Positions 1-10,383 of a stretch of DNA of 64,000 nucleotides are shown piece by piece (the stretch's first letter is position 1; each line of letters begins with the position of its first letter). The notes below the pieces were generated by a model. It saw only the letters and a list, made by a program, of their open reading frames with translations, made no database searches and was not told the DNA's origin. The stretch comes from Cycas panzhihuaensis (Eukaryota > Cycadophyta): assembly GCA_023213395.1 (NCBI GenBank), contig CM041465.1, positions 5,518,001-5,582,000 of the forward strand. Reading direction: 5' to 3'. The position numbers were made by a program, and so were the translations under genes.

Positions 1-261
1 TCTGGGTACCTATTCTTAATTGCTGAGAAAGGTATCATTGAAAATAAGCTTTTGGGAGGAGTGTGCAAATTGGGGATACTCCCCAAGATAGCCATCTTTT
101 GGTGGATTTATATTAAGAATAATATTCCTAACTTGGATAATATAAGGATGAGGAGCTTCCTACTGGTGAGTAGGTGCATCCTCTGCCTTAAGGAGGAGGA
201 GATTTTGGACCATATTTTCTTGCATTTCACCTATTCTAAGGAGGTGTGGGTGAAGCTTTAG
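1..261 (+). pseudogene. LINE-A zf-RVT (reverse transcriptase zinc-binding) fragment
   Basis: The open stretch encodes the zf-RVT region found just downstream of RT in plant LINEs. Visible landmarks are KLGILPKIAIFWW, a CILC pair near 178-189 and a following DHIFLHF, where the family usually has DHxFxxC, so the last zinc ligand appears lost. The same block occurs in LINE-C (about 22470-22670), LINE-D (about 37600-37830, minus) and LINE-E (about 61900-62022, minus). A stop follows at 259-261, where the family continues. The role in the living element is presumed RNA/DNA binding during target-primed reverse transcription (family knowledge). Confidence 0.85.
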
Positions 262-432
262 AGTTCTTTTGAGGTATCTTGGGCTCTTTCCAAAATAGTT
301 AAGGATCTAACTATGCCTTGGGCTAGCCCCTTCAAATGCATGACTCTGTACTCCTTGTGGCTAACTTCCCTTACCACACTATTATGGAATATATAGAAAG
401 AAAGAAATAGGTGCATTTTTTAGGATAAAAGA

Positions 433-1087
433 ATGAACGAGTCTAAACTTTTTGGGATTATTATGACAACCTTAAAAGAGACTTCCAAGGTGAAGGAAGA
501 GGGCTTCATCCTCCTTAAGGATAGGAAGATTCTTGCAAAGTGGGGCATTGAAAACATCAAGCCTAAACTAAAGGAGACTAAGAATGGAGGATGGAGTCTT
601 CCCCTTCATGATTAGGTCAGGGTACATTTTGATGGAGCATTAAAAGATAACCCTAGTGAGGTGGGGGGTGATGGGGGTCTATAGAGATGGTAAAGGAAGG
701 GTCATCTAGGCCTTTTCTGAGTATTAAGTCATCCAAACTAATCATGAGGCAGAACTTCAAGCTATGTGCAGAGCTATGGACTTAGCACTCAGAGATGGTA
801 GCCTGAGAGCTATAGTGGAGGGGGATTCTTTGAATATGATAAATTTTATTAGAGAGGAATCAAAGATGGACTGGAAGCATCATGCTATGATTAATTATGT
901 GAAGTTGCTCCTCCAAAGGATAGAAAATATCAAGGTGAATCACATTTATAGAGAAGGGAATGGGGTTACTGATTAGCTTGTAAACTGGGGGGTTCAGTTC
1001 AGAAGGAATGGGATTTGGAAGGATAACTTACTTGAAGAAATAGTGGGTTTGGTTAGAAAGGACCTGGGGGGTCATAGTTTTAGTTGA
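433..1087 (+). pseudogene. LINE-A linker and RNase H domain remnant
   Basis: After the linker (433-615) comes an RNase H fold that would degrade the RNA strand of the RNA-DNA hybrid. The four acidic positions can be followed by eye: FDGA near 630, HEAEL near 745, EGDS near 823 and VTD near 970. The frame is not continuous: a stop ends the linker at 613-615, a frame change follows near 660-680, and TAG replaces the Trp that normally follows the last Asp. The active-site pattern is therefore retained but the protein could not be made. Remaining sequence to 1087 resembles the C-terminal tail of the family. Confidence 0.85.
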
Positions 1088-1229
1088 CATAGCTTATGAT
1101 AGGTTTTATGGTTAGCTAGGCTATAGGCTTGTCATGACCGATCTTTATAGCTATACTAGAAGACTTTGTATAGGGGTTGGGGCCCCCTTGTAATCCTCTT
1201 ATTTATTTAAACCATATAAAAAAAAAAAA

Positions 1230-2590
1230 GAGGTTGTATGAACCTTAACTTTGATAATCTTTAAGGTATATCAGTTGTTTGGGATGACCAATCTTAGCTA
1301 TATTCTTGAAGATAAGGCTCTCAAGATTTATTTCAATATGATAGATAAAGTCCTTAGGGAATTTTTAGTAATAAACTTCCTAATTATTTGATTATTAATT
1401 TTAAGAACTCATCTTTACTTTCTAATGGTATATTATTCAATAGGCTTAGGATTTTTCAGAGAGAAATGGGTATTAAATAAGAGAGTTTACTAATTCTAGC
1501 AATAAAGGTACTTGATCTCATAGGCCTACCGATAAATCCCTTTATAAGGGTTTGTGATAAGAAGCTTTATGGTGTTAATTGCTAACCACTTTACTACAAG
1601 ATTTTAGCAGTCAATAGGTTTCATAATCTAGGTAAGGGAGGATAATACTAGAAGGGGTCCTTCAATATACCTAAAGGAACATAGAGGTTTAATTTTATAT
1701 ATGAGTTCTATCTAAGGCTTGATTAAGTGGAGTTGATCAAAGTCCTTCAAGAAAGGGTAAAAAATCCATAGTCTACTTAGCCTAGAATGATAGAGCTTAT
1801 GTGACATTTAAAAACCTCTAAGATAGGGTCTCTACCTATGGTAGGTAGTTGCCACATAGAGTTATCTACCTAGGAACTAAAGGAGGGTTACTACGGAATA
1901 GAAATGGTAATTGCCAAGTAGTATAGTCTACCCTTTCACAAAAACTTGAAATGACATAAACTAAAATTAAAAGAGAGGAGTTATGAGAGCCACCAAGGCG
2001 GGGAAAAAATCCTATTTTTTTAGCTTCTAAACACTTTTCAGGGTTGTTGAGCCTCACTATGATACCACTTGCAATGATCTAATCTATGAGTCACATACAA
2101 AGAATACCTTCTAAAGAAAACTGAGAGTTAAAAGATATTTATTAAGGACTTAATAACTTAATTACATCAAAGGAGTGCAAGAAAGATTAATAATCACCAA
2201 AAGATAATATGTACTCTCATATGATCTGAAATGATAATAAGATAGCATAAGAATAACTTTTATAATTGCTTGGCCTTCTATAAGAAAAAATGGCTACTAA
2301 CACTAGCATCCTATTGGTGGACCATGGGCCCTCTAATCCCATTGGTGGAGATATGAGACTTGTGCATACAAATTAACAAATGTCCTTCACCTTTACTTCC
2401 TTAATCATGCAACTGTAACTTTAGCATTAATACCTCTATTTGGATTACATAAATATTGCTCTTACAACAAACATTCAAATGACCCCTATGCTTGTTATTA
2501 TTTCTCCTTTGTCACACTTTAAAGGAATATAAGAAGAGGATCCTCAAAATCATATTCATGCCTTTTATTTAGTGTGCTCTTAATGGTAAT
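1230..2590. other. Unassigned AT-rich interval; possible minus-strand LTR remnant
   Basis: No coding similarity recognised on either strand. One hint of origin is a tRNA-iMet primer-site-like string on the minus strand at about 2057-2069 (reverse complement reads tggtatcatagtg). This would place a minus-strand 5' LTR from about 2070 rightward and decayed internal sequence to the left. A TATA-like tataaaag on the minus strand near 2258-2266 is compatible with that. No matching second LTR was found, so this stays tentative. The short open frame at 1866-2057 (minus) looks spurious. Confidence 0.3.
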
Positions 2591-2599
2591 AGAATTATA

Positions 2600-3500
2600 A
2601 TTTTCTTTATCTTCCCTTCTTGTGTTCTCCTTTTAGGGATGCTCTTAAATGGTTTTATTAATTACCCCCTCATTTGATTTTCATGTTTCAACATCTTCTT
2701 GATTATATTATTACTTATTTTGATATAGGGAAACCCTTCAATTTAGGTATCAAAAATATCACATCTACTATATAAGATCTTGAGAAGTCTTGTCAAGAAT
2801 TTTTTAAGAGATTTCAAGATTTAGTTATTACCTCCAAGTATGAATATCTTAATAGTCTTCTTGCTAAATTATTCTTAAATGTTCTTAGGCCACAACTTCA
2901 CCTTGAAGTATTGAGGATAAATCTTATCTCTTATGAAGATGCCTTTAATAAGTCTCTCACTTTTGAGATAGTTGAGATTCAAGATGGTCTTAAATCCATA
3001 CTAAAGCCATTCACTCAAAAATCTAATAAAGTTGAATCTTTTAAATTGATCACGTAAGACAGGTTATTAGATCCATTTACTTTAGTACTTTGTGTATTAG
3101 AATATACGTTAAGTGTGACTCAAATTAGTGTTAGAAACACATAAAAAAATGATATATCTAAAATAATTACTCTTTCTAATAACTAAATTCCTCCACCTAA
3201 AGGTTATATTAAAAAGTGGTGTATTTTTCATAGAATAAAAATTCACCTAAATGTTGATTATTAGGCTTTACATAAAATTAAGGCTCAATCTTGTTGATTT
3301 AATCAATCTAAGTTAATTAATATCAACCTATATATAATAATCCCTTTCCTAATCATGTAAAATACATTGATAAGGGAATAACACCTCTACAATAAAGGAA
3401 TAATGAATAACCATCTAAATTAAAGACTTCTCCTTCTTCATCTTAAAAAGTGAATCAATTACCTATAAGCAAGTAACTATCCTTATAAGGAGAATCTCCC
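2600..3500 (+). pseudogene. GYP1 gag remnant
   Basis: Interrupted frame resembling the retrotransposon gag domain: a DALKWFY-stop-LPP block near 2640 (family: Trp-Tyr-x-x-Leu-Pro), then FFKRFQDL near 2800 and LRPQLHL near 2883. A degenerate nucleocapsid-like region, WCIFHRIKIHLN, lies near 3220, where gypsy gags often have a Cys-x2-His-x4-His-x4-Cys box. Stops (TAG, TAA, TGA) occur at conserved positions, so no capsid protein is made. In a live element this would form the virus-like particle. Confidence 0.65.
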
Positions 3501-3899
3501 TTGATAATACACTAAAAATGGAAAACAACTCATTATCATGGTTTACACAATCAACACTACAAAAAACTCAAAGGTAAATAAATTATAGAGGAGCCTTCAA
3601 CTTCACAAGATCGTGAGTTTCTTACTTTGCTAAGATGCTTATAAGATCCATGTGCTTTGATTCTAGTTGCCTACCCATCTATACTTACTAAATGGAAACC
3701 TTATTATATTATGGACAAATTACAATCCACCATAGCTATTATTTCCATCTTATATATTTTAAGTTATCATCCTAATCAAACTCACTAACTCTTAGAAACC
3801 CTAGGTATTATAGATTTAGATTTACATACAAAATAATTAATACTTATTATTACCTTTAACTCATCTAAACACTCTTGTAAAACTCATCATATAATTAAT

Positions 3900-4199
3900 T
3901 CACTATCTCCTATCTTTACTTTTTTAGAGGTTGGAGATGTTTATTCGGAATATATTTTGGTAGATGATGGATCCTCTATTAGTGCAATGGCTATTAAATT
4001 AATGTCAAAACTTAATATTCAAGCTTATGAGGATGCCTATTCAAATTACCATAGATATGAAAACATAATTACAAAACCATTAAGCATGGTCATGCTTCTA
4101 GTTACTACTAAAGCTAAAATTATAAATAGTGAAATCTCTCCTATTGATAAAAATTTAGATTATAACTTCTTGTTGGGTTATCCTTGCTTGAATTATATA
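3900..4199 (+). pseudogene. GYP1 aspartic protease, N-terminal part
   Basis: Open stretch with the plant gypsy protease pattern: ILVDDGSSISAM near 3957 (active-site motif, family form VDxGSS) and DYNFLLGYPCL near 4160 (family form YxxLLGRPW). It is cut by COP1 after that motif. The next family residues (AGAVxSxxHQKLKF type) are found on the other side of COP1 as MGVVYSFLFDKLKC at 13379. The two pieces therefore belong to one ancestral reading frame separated by about 9.2 kb of insertion. This protease would cleave the Gag-Pol polyprotein. Confidence 0.8.
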
Positions 4200-4868
4200 T
4201 GTTAGATAATATGACAATAATGTTTTGGAGGCAAAACTTTTGGTAGGTTGGTAGTGTGGTTTTTCCCTCAAACTTTTGTGGGGGGATCCAAGGGGGGCAA
4301 GATACCCCCTTGGCCTGGGGATATAGGAGGTGTCAGAACCTACCCCCCCCCCCCAAATAAGGAGAGGGTTCAAGGGTAGTAACCCCTAACCCAAAAAGCT
4401 AGTGTTGTAAAACATACTAAATTATAAAGAGAATCAGAGTCATTCATTCAAAATACCCCAGATTTGATGATCAAGATTTGTACCTTATATGACTCTCTCA
4501 TATAACCTAATTTAGGGTGTTTTTTCATTATGTTAATGGTATTTAATATATTGGATGCACTTTATTGAGAAGAGGCAGATGATTGTTATTGCTATTAGCA
4601 TTCTGCTATAAATTATGTATATTTCTTCATTTTTGGATAATAAAAATCAATACCTTTCTTGTGTGGATATTTCCCTAGCATATTGCTAGGGTTTTATCAC
4701 ATTATATTTAGTGTATATGTGAGGCTTTGGCTTTTTGATTTATTTATTGTATTATCTCTAGTTTAAAAACTTGCATATTAAATTTTAGTTTCAATTCTTA
4801 TAACTAGTTATAAAATAGTTTAGATCTTAGTGGCAATTTCTAGTTATTGGGGCCTAGTTTTCTCAACA
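4200..4868 (+). repeat. COP1 5' LTR
   Basis: 669 bp, starting TGTTAGATAA and ending TCTCAACA. It matches 12718-13374, 36023-36653 plus 42957-42981, and 55574-56099. It includes a C-run at 4343-4354 and a conserved block with the tandem-like phrase gactctctcatata. Boundaries were set by LTR-to-LTR comparison and by the primer site immediately downstream. Confidence 0.93.
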
Positions 4869-4870
4869 AG

Positions 4871-4885
4871 TGGTATCAAAGCCAC
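4871..4885 (+). promoter_or_regulatory. COP1 primer binding site (tRNA-iMet type)
   Basis: tggtatcaaagccac begins two bases after the 5' LTR. It resembles the 3' end complement of plant initiator-Met tRNA (consensus tggtatcagagc), with one mismatch in the first 12 bases. It would prime minus-strand DNA synthesis. Confidence 0.88.
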
Positions 4886-4924
4886 TTTTATTTTTGTAGT
4901 AAGTTTGTAAAGGTTTTGGTATTG

Positions 4925-5740
4925 GATTTTTCTACAACAAATAGAGAAACTAAAGAATGCAAAGTTTGAAGTGGAGAAATTTAATGGAAAGAATAACTTT
5001 GAGTTGTAAAAGCTGAAAGTGTATGATGTTCTAGTACAATGGGGATTATACAGAAATCTAGAAGCCAAATTAAAGAAACCCACAGGGATGGATGATGACG
5101 AATAAGATGATCTAGATAAAAGATCTCTTAGCATAATACGATTATACTTAGCAAATAAAGTTCTATTTAACATCATAGAGGAGAAGATGGCAGTAAGATT
5201 ATAGACCTAGTTGGAAGGTTTGTACATGACCAAATTAGTGATGAATCAAATCTACTTGAAGAGATAGTTATACTCATTATGGATGAATGAAGGTATAAAA
5301 ATTCCTAATCATTTAAATATTTTGAATACTCTTATTTATTAGTTGGCTAGTATCGATGGCACGATTGAGGATGAGGACAAAGTTGTTATCTTATTATGTT
5401 CATTACTAGAATCCTAGGATAATATTGTCACTTTAATTAGTTTTAGTACTACAGATGAATTAGACTATGATTCTATTATGAGTACTTTACTCATGGAAGA
5501 GGTGAGAAGGAAGTATAGTCTTGAAACCTCTATACCAAAAGTTATGACAATAAGGGACAAAATAATTAAGAGAGGATAAAGCTCTAGGGATACATCAAGG
5601 TCAAAGTTAAAAGGTAATAAGAGTAAGCTCAAATGTTAGTACTACAACAAGATAGGTCACCTAGAGAAGAATTGCTACAGAAGGAAGGAATTCTAGAAAA
5701 AGGAAGATCCTACCAAGGAGGCTAATTAGGTGGAGTCAAA
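4925..5740 (+). pseudogene. COP1 gag with zinc knuckle
   Basis: Copia-type gag. Recognisable blocks include VEKFNGKNNFEL (4973 onward), LEGLYMTKLVMNQIYLKR (5213 onward; family LYMTKSLxNRxYLK) and a nucleocapsid box at 5634-5678. That box reads Cys-stop-Tyr-Tyr-x4-His-x4-Cys, so the second cysteine has changed to tyrosine. In-frame TAG and TAA codons stand where Trp or Gln is expected. In a working element this assembles the particle and binds RNA. Confidence 0.8.
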
Positions 5741-5769
5741 TCAAGGTATGAATACTGATGTCTTGGTTG

Positions 5770-6020
5770 CTTATAATGTTTCCCATTATCATCATGATTG
5801 GTTATTGGACTCAAGTGCTTCACACCACATGTGTCCACACAAGAGTTAGTTTTCATCACAACAACCTCTTGATGGTGGTTATGTACTTATGGAAAATGAA
5901 ATTTCTTGTAAGACAGTGGGTATTAGTAGCATCTGAATTAAAATGTTCAATGGTGTAGTGAGAACATTAACTAAAGTTAGACATGTACCTGATTTAAAAA
6001 AGAATCTAATTTCCTTGGGT
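5770..6020 (+). pseudogene. COP1 aspartic protease remnant
   Basis: Frame with DWLLDSSASHHM, the Asp codon being at 5808-5810. The family motif is D-[ST]-G-A, so Gly has become Ser. The conserved tail [17 protein letters not shown] follows at about 5975-6030 (family: LxxVLYVPxLxxNLLSVxQL). The overlapping 66-codon open frame beginning at 5758 is in another phase and is a shadow. Confidence 0.8.
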
Positions 6021-6179
6021 GAACTAGATTTTGGTGGTTATAAGTACACATGTTATGAAAGAGTCTTAAAGGTGTCAAAGAGTACCTAGTTGTTTTGAAA
6101 GCTTTAAAGAAAGGAAACCTTTATATTTTGGTGAGAAGTATATATGTTAGCCATATAGCTATAGCATCAAAGACTACAT

Positions 6180-6800
6180 AAGATCTAGCTCATTTATGGT
6201 ATTAGAGACATGGGCAGATGAGTGAGAGAGGACTTAAGATGTTGATGAACTATAGGTTACTTTCTAACTTACAACTTTTAGATTTGACTTTTTATAAACA
6301 TTATATTTTTGTAAAGTAGTATAGACTCAGGTTTAAAATAGGGAGTCACACTAGTAAAGGTGTTCTAGATTATATATATTTAGATGTATGGCAACTAACC
6401 CCTACAATATCTTATGGAGGATCATTGTACTTTATTACATTTATAGATGACTACTCTAAAATAGTATGGGTCTATTTTTTTAAAGGGAAATCTAAAGTTT
6501 TTAGTGCATTTAAGTAGTTTAAAGCTCTAGTTCAAAAGAGCATTGGCAAGTTAATCAAATGTTTAAGAACTAATACTGGAGAGGAGTTCAATTCCTTAGA
6601 GTTTAAGAACTATTGTAAAAAAGTTAGGATTGAAAGGCACAAGACCACTAGCTATACTCTGTAATAGAATGACATAGTTAAATACATAAATAAGATACTC
6701 TTGGAAAGAGCAAGAAGCATGTTGAGTAATATAGGAGTGGAGTAGGGCTTATGGGCATAAGCTATTTAGACAACTTATTATTTGGTAAATAGGTCACCAT
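6180..6800 (+). pseudogene. COP1 integrase, N-terminal and core part
   Basis: Pre-integrase zinc-binding remnant (RHGQMSERGLKML, about 6208-6243) is followed by the catalytic core. The first Asp is visible in YLDVW (about 6380), with SLYFITFIDDYS downstream. The second catalytic Asp is changed to Asn (RTNTGEEF, near 6570) and the catalytic Glu is replaced (NKILLERARSML near 6690, family AERxNRTLLE). Several Gln and Trp positions are TAG. The reading is broken at 6800 by TRG1 inside a VNRSP motif and resumes at 10606. Confidence 0.8.
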
Positions 6801-7022
6801 TGTTGGAATATTAATGGACATTTGTTTTGTCCCACATGCAAGTGGGTCCCACTCTCACCATCATGACATTTATTATAAATATACAACATAGTGTATCATA
6901 TGTAATATGTGGTAATGATGTGTTGTTAGTATAATGAAGGTACCTTAAGGGTACCATTCGATCTTGGAGAGGTGTGTTTGGTTCTATTTGCGATTATCTT
7001 ATTGCAGGTCTATTTTCCAACA
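6801..7022 (+). repeat. TRG1 5' LTR
   Basis: 222 bp with a 6-bp terminal inverted repeat, TGTTGG...CCAACA. It carries a TATA box (tataaata near 6874-6881) and a near-palindrome ggtaccttaagggtacc at 6939-6955 that recurs in the other two LTR copies. It matches 10384-10605 and 33687-33908. Confidence 0.93.
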
Positions 7023-7038
7023 TGGTATCAGAGCTAAG
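7023..7038 (+). promoter_or_regulatory. TRG1 primer binding site
   Basis: tggtatcagagctaag directly abuts the LTR. The first 12 bases are the exact complement of the plant initiator-Met tRNA 3' end. Short direct repeats of the form ggtgaag...ttaagcga follow immediately to about 7080. Confidence 0.9.
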
Positions 7039-9253
7039 GTGAAGTGAGCTTAAGCGAGGTGAAGCCAGGTTAAGCAAGGTATGATTGTGTATTTTCTCGT
7101 GACTCCATTCGATGGTTTGTGGTTGTATTGAGGTGAAAACCCTAATCTTGGTAGTGATCATGGCCTCTGTTACCTACTGCTCATGGTGGTTCATGAAATT
7201 TAAGAGTTGATACCTCTAGGGAGAAATATATAATAGTTGATCACCATGGAGAAGGAAGAATAATATGCAGGATATATTAGGTATCATTTGTGTGATTATA
7301 AATCATTTTTATAAAGTTATGACATTCGTCGAGTTTATATTTTTTGACATCACCCATGTTTTATAATTAATATATTTTGATCATTGTGTATCAAGATGCC
7401 TACATATCTCTACATCATTAGATTTATGCCATTACCTATATATGATGAATCTGTAGATGCCCTTATGTGTGTTGATTTAATCGCTACATATTCCTGTCGC
7501 CATTTTATACTGCATGTTACTCATTTCATCATATGAGTTGTCTGTTAAATCTCATTCACTAGTGGTAGAGTATACAACCTCTACCTTCTTAATCACTCCA
7601 TGACATTTAAATATCAAACTACCTCATCACAGTAAATAAATTTTAAGCGCCCTTATCAATTATTGTTTGCATGAATGATGTTCATCTATGGGATGCATGC
7701 TTATTAACTTCGACCAGCCATAATTTATTTGATCTCTGCCATGTTGACATCTTCACCATTTGTCTATAGATCTACATTGTTGTGATATTAAATGAAGTTA
7801 CCTATTTGCATTTGTTGCATACATGGATTTATAGTTGTATTCATATATTATTGCATCATAATTTATCAACTCAAAGTCACCCGTGATGAATTCAGTCATG
7901 TTCATGATATATAAATCACCATGCATATATGTTTGAGATTGATATTTCCAGCCGTTATTTTGTTGTGTGTGATTATTAATTTATTTGATACATAGCAGCC
8001 ACCATTTCTGTATATTGCAATCATGTTTTTTATAGTCAGTCTGCCATTTTCCCATGGTCTATATGGATATTACTTTCATCTCACACTACCAATAATTTTG
8101 ATGCATGTTCGTTCACTTTTATACACTACATTTTATGTTATATAAAGTTGCCCGTGTGTAATATGTTTTTGAGATAATTCACCCATGTTACATCATCTTT
8201 GATAGTATAAAATCGCTTTGGATTTACATGCTATTTGTCAAAGATACCTATTGATATATCATATTATTCCTTGATTTTAATATATATCATCATGTGTTGA
8301 GTCATATAATTAAGGTCAATCACTTTAGAGTTAAGTAAGGTATGACTTGGTATTAATAGTAATGTGGCGTGAAATGATACTTAAGGTGTATGATACAGTT
8401 TTATTGAGAGTAATGATGTATGCATGATGGTGGTCTAATGACAATTTATGAGGTAAAGGCATGCCCTCTTGCATGTGTTTTTAGAGTGAGCTTTACTTGA
8501 AGGAGGTGACAAGACATGTATATGATGTTTTTTGGTATTTTTTGAATGGATGTACTATGGTGATGTGAGTATTATTTTTTCACCTTTTTGGCGACAAGGT
8601 AGTAATGCTTGATATTGGCATGGTGCTTCCTTACACATATTATACATGAGAGAGTGAATTAAGAGAAGAGTGAGTTCTCTTGCATGTTGGTATGAGAGAA
8701 CTATTGTAACATAATATAGTGATGAAGTGATAATGCATGTGACATATGGCAATTAAGTACTCCGTGGAATGTAATTTACGTGAAGGGACTTTATGGGTAT
8801 GATAAAGCTAATTTGAGGGCAAGAAAGATAGTGATATGAGGTGATGAGATGCTTGTTGCATGTGAGGTTACAGGACAAGATTAGGCCTTTGTTGGGTACG
8901 TTTAAGGCTAAGATTAGGCATGTTTGATGATGTGTTCTTTAATTGATTGAATGGGTAATTAAGTGAAGTGTGATATGCCTTTGTGATTTAATGGTAACAT
9001 GAGGTATGCATGATTTTTGTAAGATGTATGTGGCTTAGGCATTGATTTGATGGTGAAGTAAGTGTTTCAGATACTTGTTGTATATGACTATTTAACAATA
9101 TAAGAGATACATAAGACAAATATGAAGTCCATGATGTGAGAGACATGAGACATGGGAAATTTTATTGAGAGTGATCAATAGGCAAGTTACTAATGATAAG
9201 TGAGTTTGTTGATTGAAAAAGGGGTGTGGTGTTAAGAGATAGCATTTACAATC
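7039..9253 (+). other. TRG1 non-coding leader
   Basis: About 2.2 kb with no recognisable domain and no long open frame. Composition changes near 8.33 kb: upstream the plus strand is T/C-leaning (many cat, ccat, ttcat runs), downstream it is G/A/T-leaning and C-poor (gtgatg, tgaggt runs). The packaging signal, if any, would be expected here. The absence of pol remnants argues against simple decay of an autonomous element, but deletion cannot be excluded. Confidence 0.6.
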
Positions 9254-10330
9254 ATGGAGGAAAATAATGTGGTTATGTATGCTCCTGAAACAAATGAATA
9301 TTACTTAAGGGATTCATTTCTTCCAATACCTAAGTGTAATGGAGAAGACTATTTCTTTTGGATGATTAAAATGAGATGTTTTTTCATAGTTAGAGGTTTG
9401 TGAAAGTTGGTTACTAATGGATATGATACCTCTAAGGATGAAGAAGAAAAGGAAATGCTTGAGAAGAAAGATAGAAAGGCCCTCATCATGATTCTTACTG
9501 CATTTAATAAGGTTGATCTTCCTTCCACATACTATTTTGTCATTCCTAAGATTCAACATACAAGTACTGCTAAAGAAGCGTGAGATTTTTTAAGGGATGT
9601 ATTTGAACAAACTCTTGAAGAGATACAACGAATGATTAAAAAGGTAGTTAAGGTCAGTAATGGTTATGGTATAGGTATAATGAATGAAGAAAATATCATC
9701 AACACTGATGAAACAGTATGTCAAGATGAAGAATATTTGAATATTGATGAAACTACTACTGAACATATGATTGAATGCATTTATGAGACTACAACTACTG
9801 ATGAAGACGTTGAAAGTGATGAATCGATAAAGGTTTATTTAGATGACACTATTATTTCAAGAGAAATTGAATGTGAATCTGATGATCCCATAAAAGATGA
9901 CTTTTATATTGATTCAAGTCTAAATGATGCTCCTACTTTGAGTATTGATTCAATTTCAAAGAGTGTGCAAGTTGACCAAGATTTTGCTCTAAATGTTGAA
10001 GAAATCACTATTGTACATGGTGATCAAGAACTTATATAAGAGAATGATGATAGGCAAGTTGTGTTTAAAGATGGTTACTTACAAGATCTTCATCAAAATT
10101 AGACTAGACCAACAACAATGAAGAATTAGGATTTGCACTTGCTAGAATAACTACATCAACATCATCACTATAGGATTGAAGATGGAAATCAAGCTGAGGA
10201 TATCATCTTACAAAGGCATCAATACAGAATTGAAGATGAAAATCAATATGAAGACATCATTCTACAACAAATACATCACTACAAGATTGAAGACAAGGAT
10301 CAAGTTGAAGACATCATTTTCAACAAATGT
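9254..10330 (+). pseudogene. TRG1 gag with acidic C-terminal extension and tandem repeats
   Basis: Frame from ATG 9254. Residues 1-130 resemble the UBN2/copia gag domain: YFFWMIKMRCFF, a GL-stop-KLVTNGY block with TGA at the expected Trp, and TSTAKEA-stop-DFLRDVFE with TGA again at Trp. From 9632 to 10039 it is open for 135 codons and very rich in Asp, Glu and Thr (runs such as NIDETTTEHMIE). After stops at 10037 and further on, the same phase holds three 18-19-residue tandem units (10163-10327) sharing HxYxIEDxxQxEDII. No zinc knuckle or protease follows. Copy 2 (32665-33640) has intact Trp codons at both positions. Confidence 0.75.
10163..10327 (+). repeat. Three 54-57-bp coding tandem repeats in TRG1
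   Basis: Units begin at 10163, 10217 and 10274, each starting cat-ca(c/a)-ta and translating to H(H/Q)YxIEDxxQxEDII. The unit length is a multiple of three. The array is also present in copy 2, starting near 33463. Confidence 0.85.
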
Positions 10331-10383
10331 CTAAGGACAAGGCATTGTAAATACAAATAACCCAAATGTTCATTAAGAGGGAG

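Larger units (their letters stand above)
1..1229 (+). mobile_element. LINE-A, 3' terminal part of a plant LINE with poly(A) tail
   Basis: Decayed 3' end of a non-LTR retrotransposon entering from the left edge. In order it shows the zf-RVT zinc-ribbon region, a linker with the WNIxKERN motif, an RNase H domain, a short 3' UTR and an A-run at 1218-1229. The 3' end (accatat then A-run) resembles the ends of LINE-C and LINE-D in this window, so they probably belong to one family. Stops replace conserved residues: TAG at 394-396 stands where the other copies have Trp, and TAG at 421-423 stands where LINE-C and LINE-E have Gln. The element is therefore dead. The endonuclease and RT core lie outside the window or are lost. 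Confidence 0.9.
2590..4199 (+). mobile_element. GYP1, 5' half of a Ty3/gypsy retrotransposon (gag-protease)
   Basis: Heavily decayed gag followed by aspartic protease. The frame resumes at 13375 after the COP1 insertion, where the protease C-terminal tail, RT and RNase H continue. The 5' LTR of GYP1 was not found. Orientation is plus, and domain order (gag, PR, interruption, RT, RNase H) is that of a chromovirus/Tat/Athila-type plant gypsy; the lineage cannot be fixed by eye. The boundary at 4199/4200 is exact because COP1's LTR begins with TGTTAGATAA there. Confidence 0.8.

Noticed and set aside
1866-2057. 63-codon minus-strand open frame
   Set aside because: No motif, no homologue elsewhere in the window, and it overlaps a primer-site-like string; chance ORF.
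4155-4373. Minus-strand frame across the GYP1/COP1 border
   Set aside because: Spans an insertion boundary and is antisense to protease and LTR; shadow.
4844-5176. 110-codon minus-strand frame
   Set aside because: Antisense to COP1 LTR, primer site and gag; low complexity (Ser/Phe/Leu), no domain.
5758-5958. 66-codon plus frame
   Set aside because: Out of phase with the COP1 protease, whose DSS-A-SHHM motif is in a different frame over the same bases.
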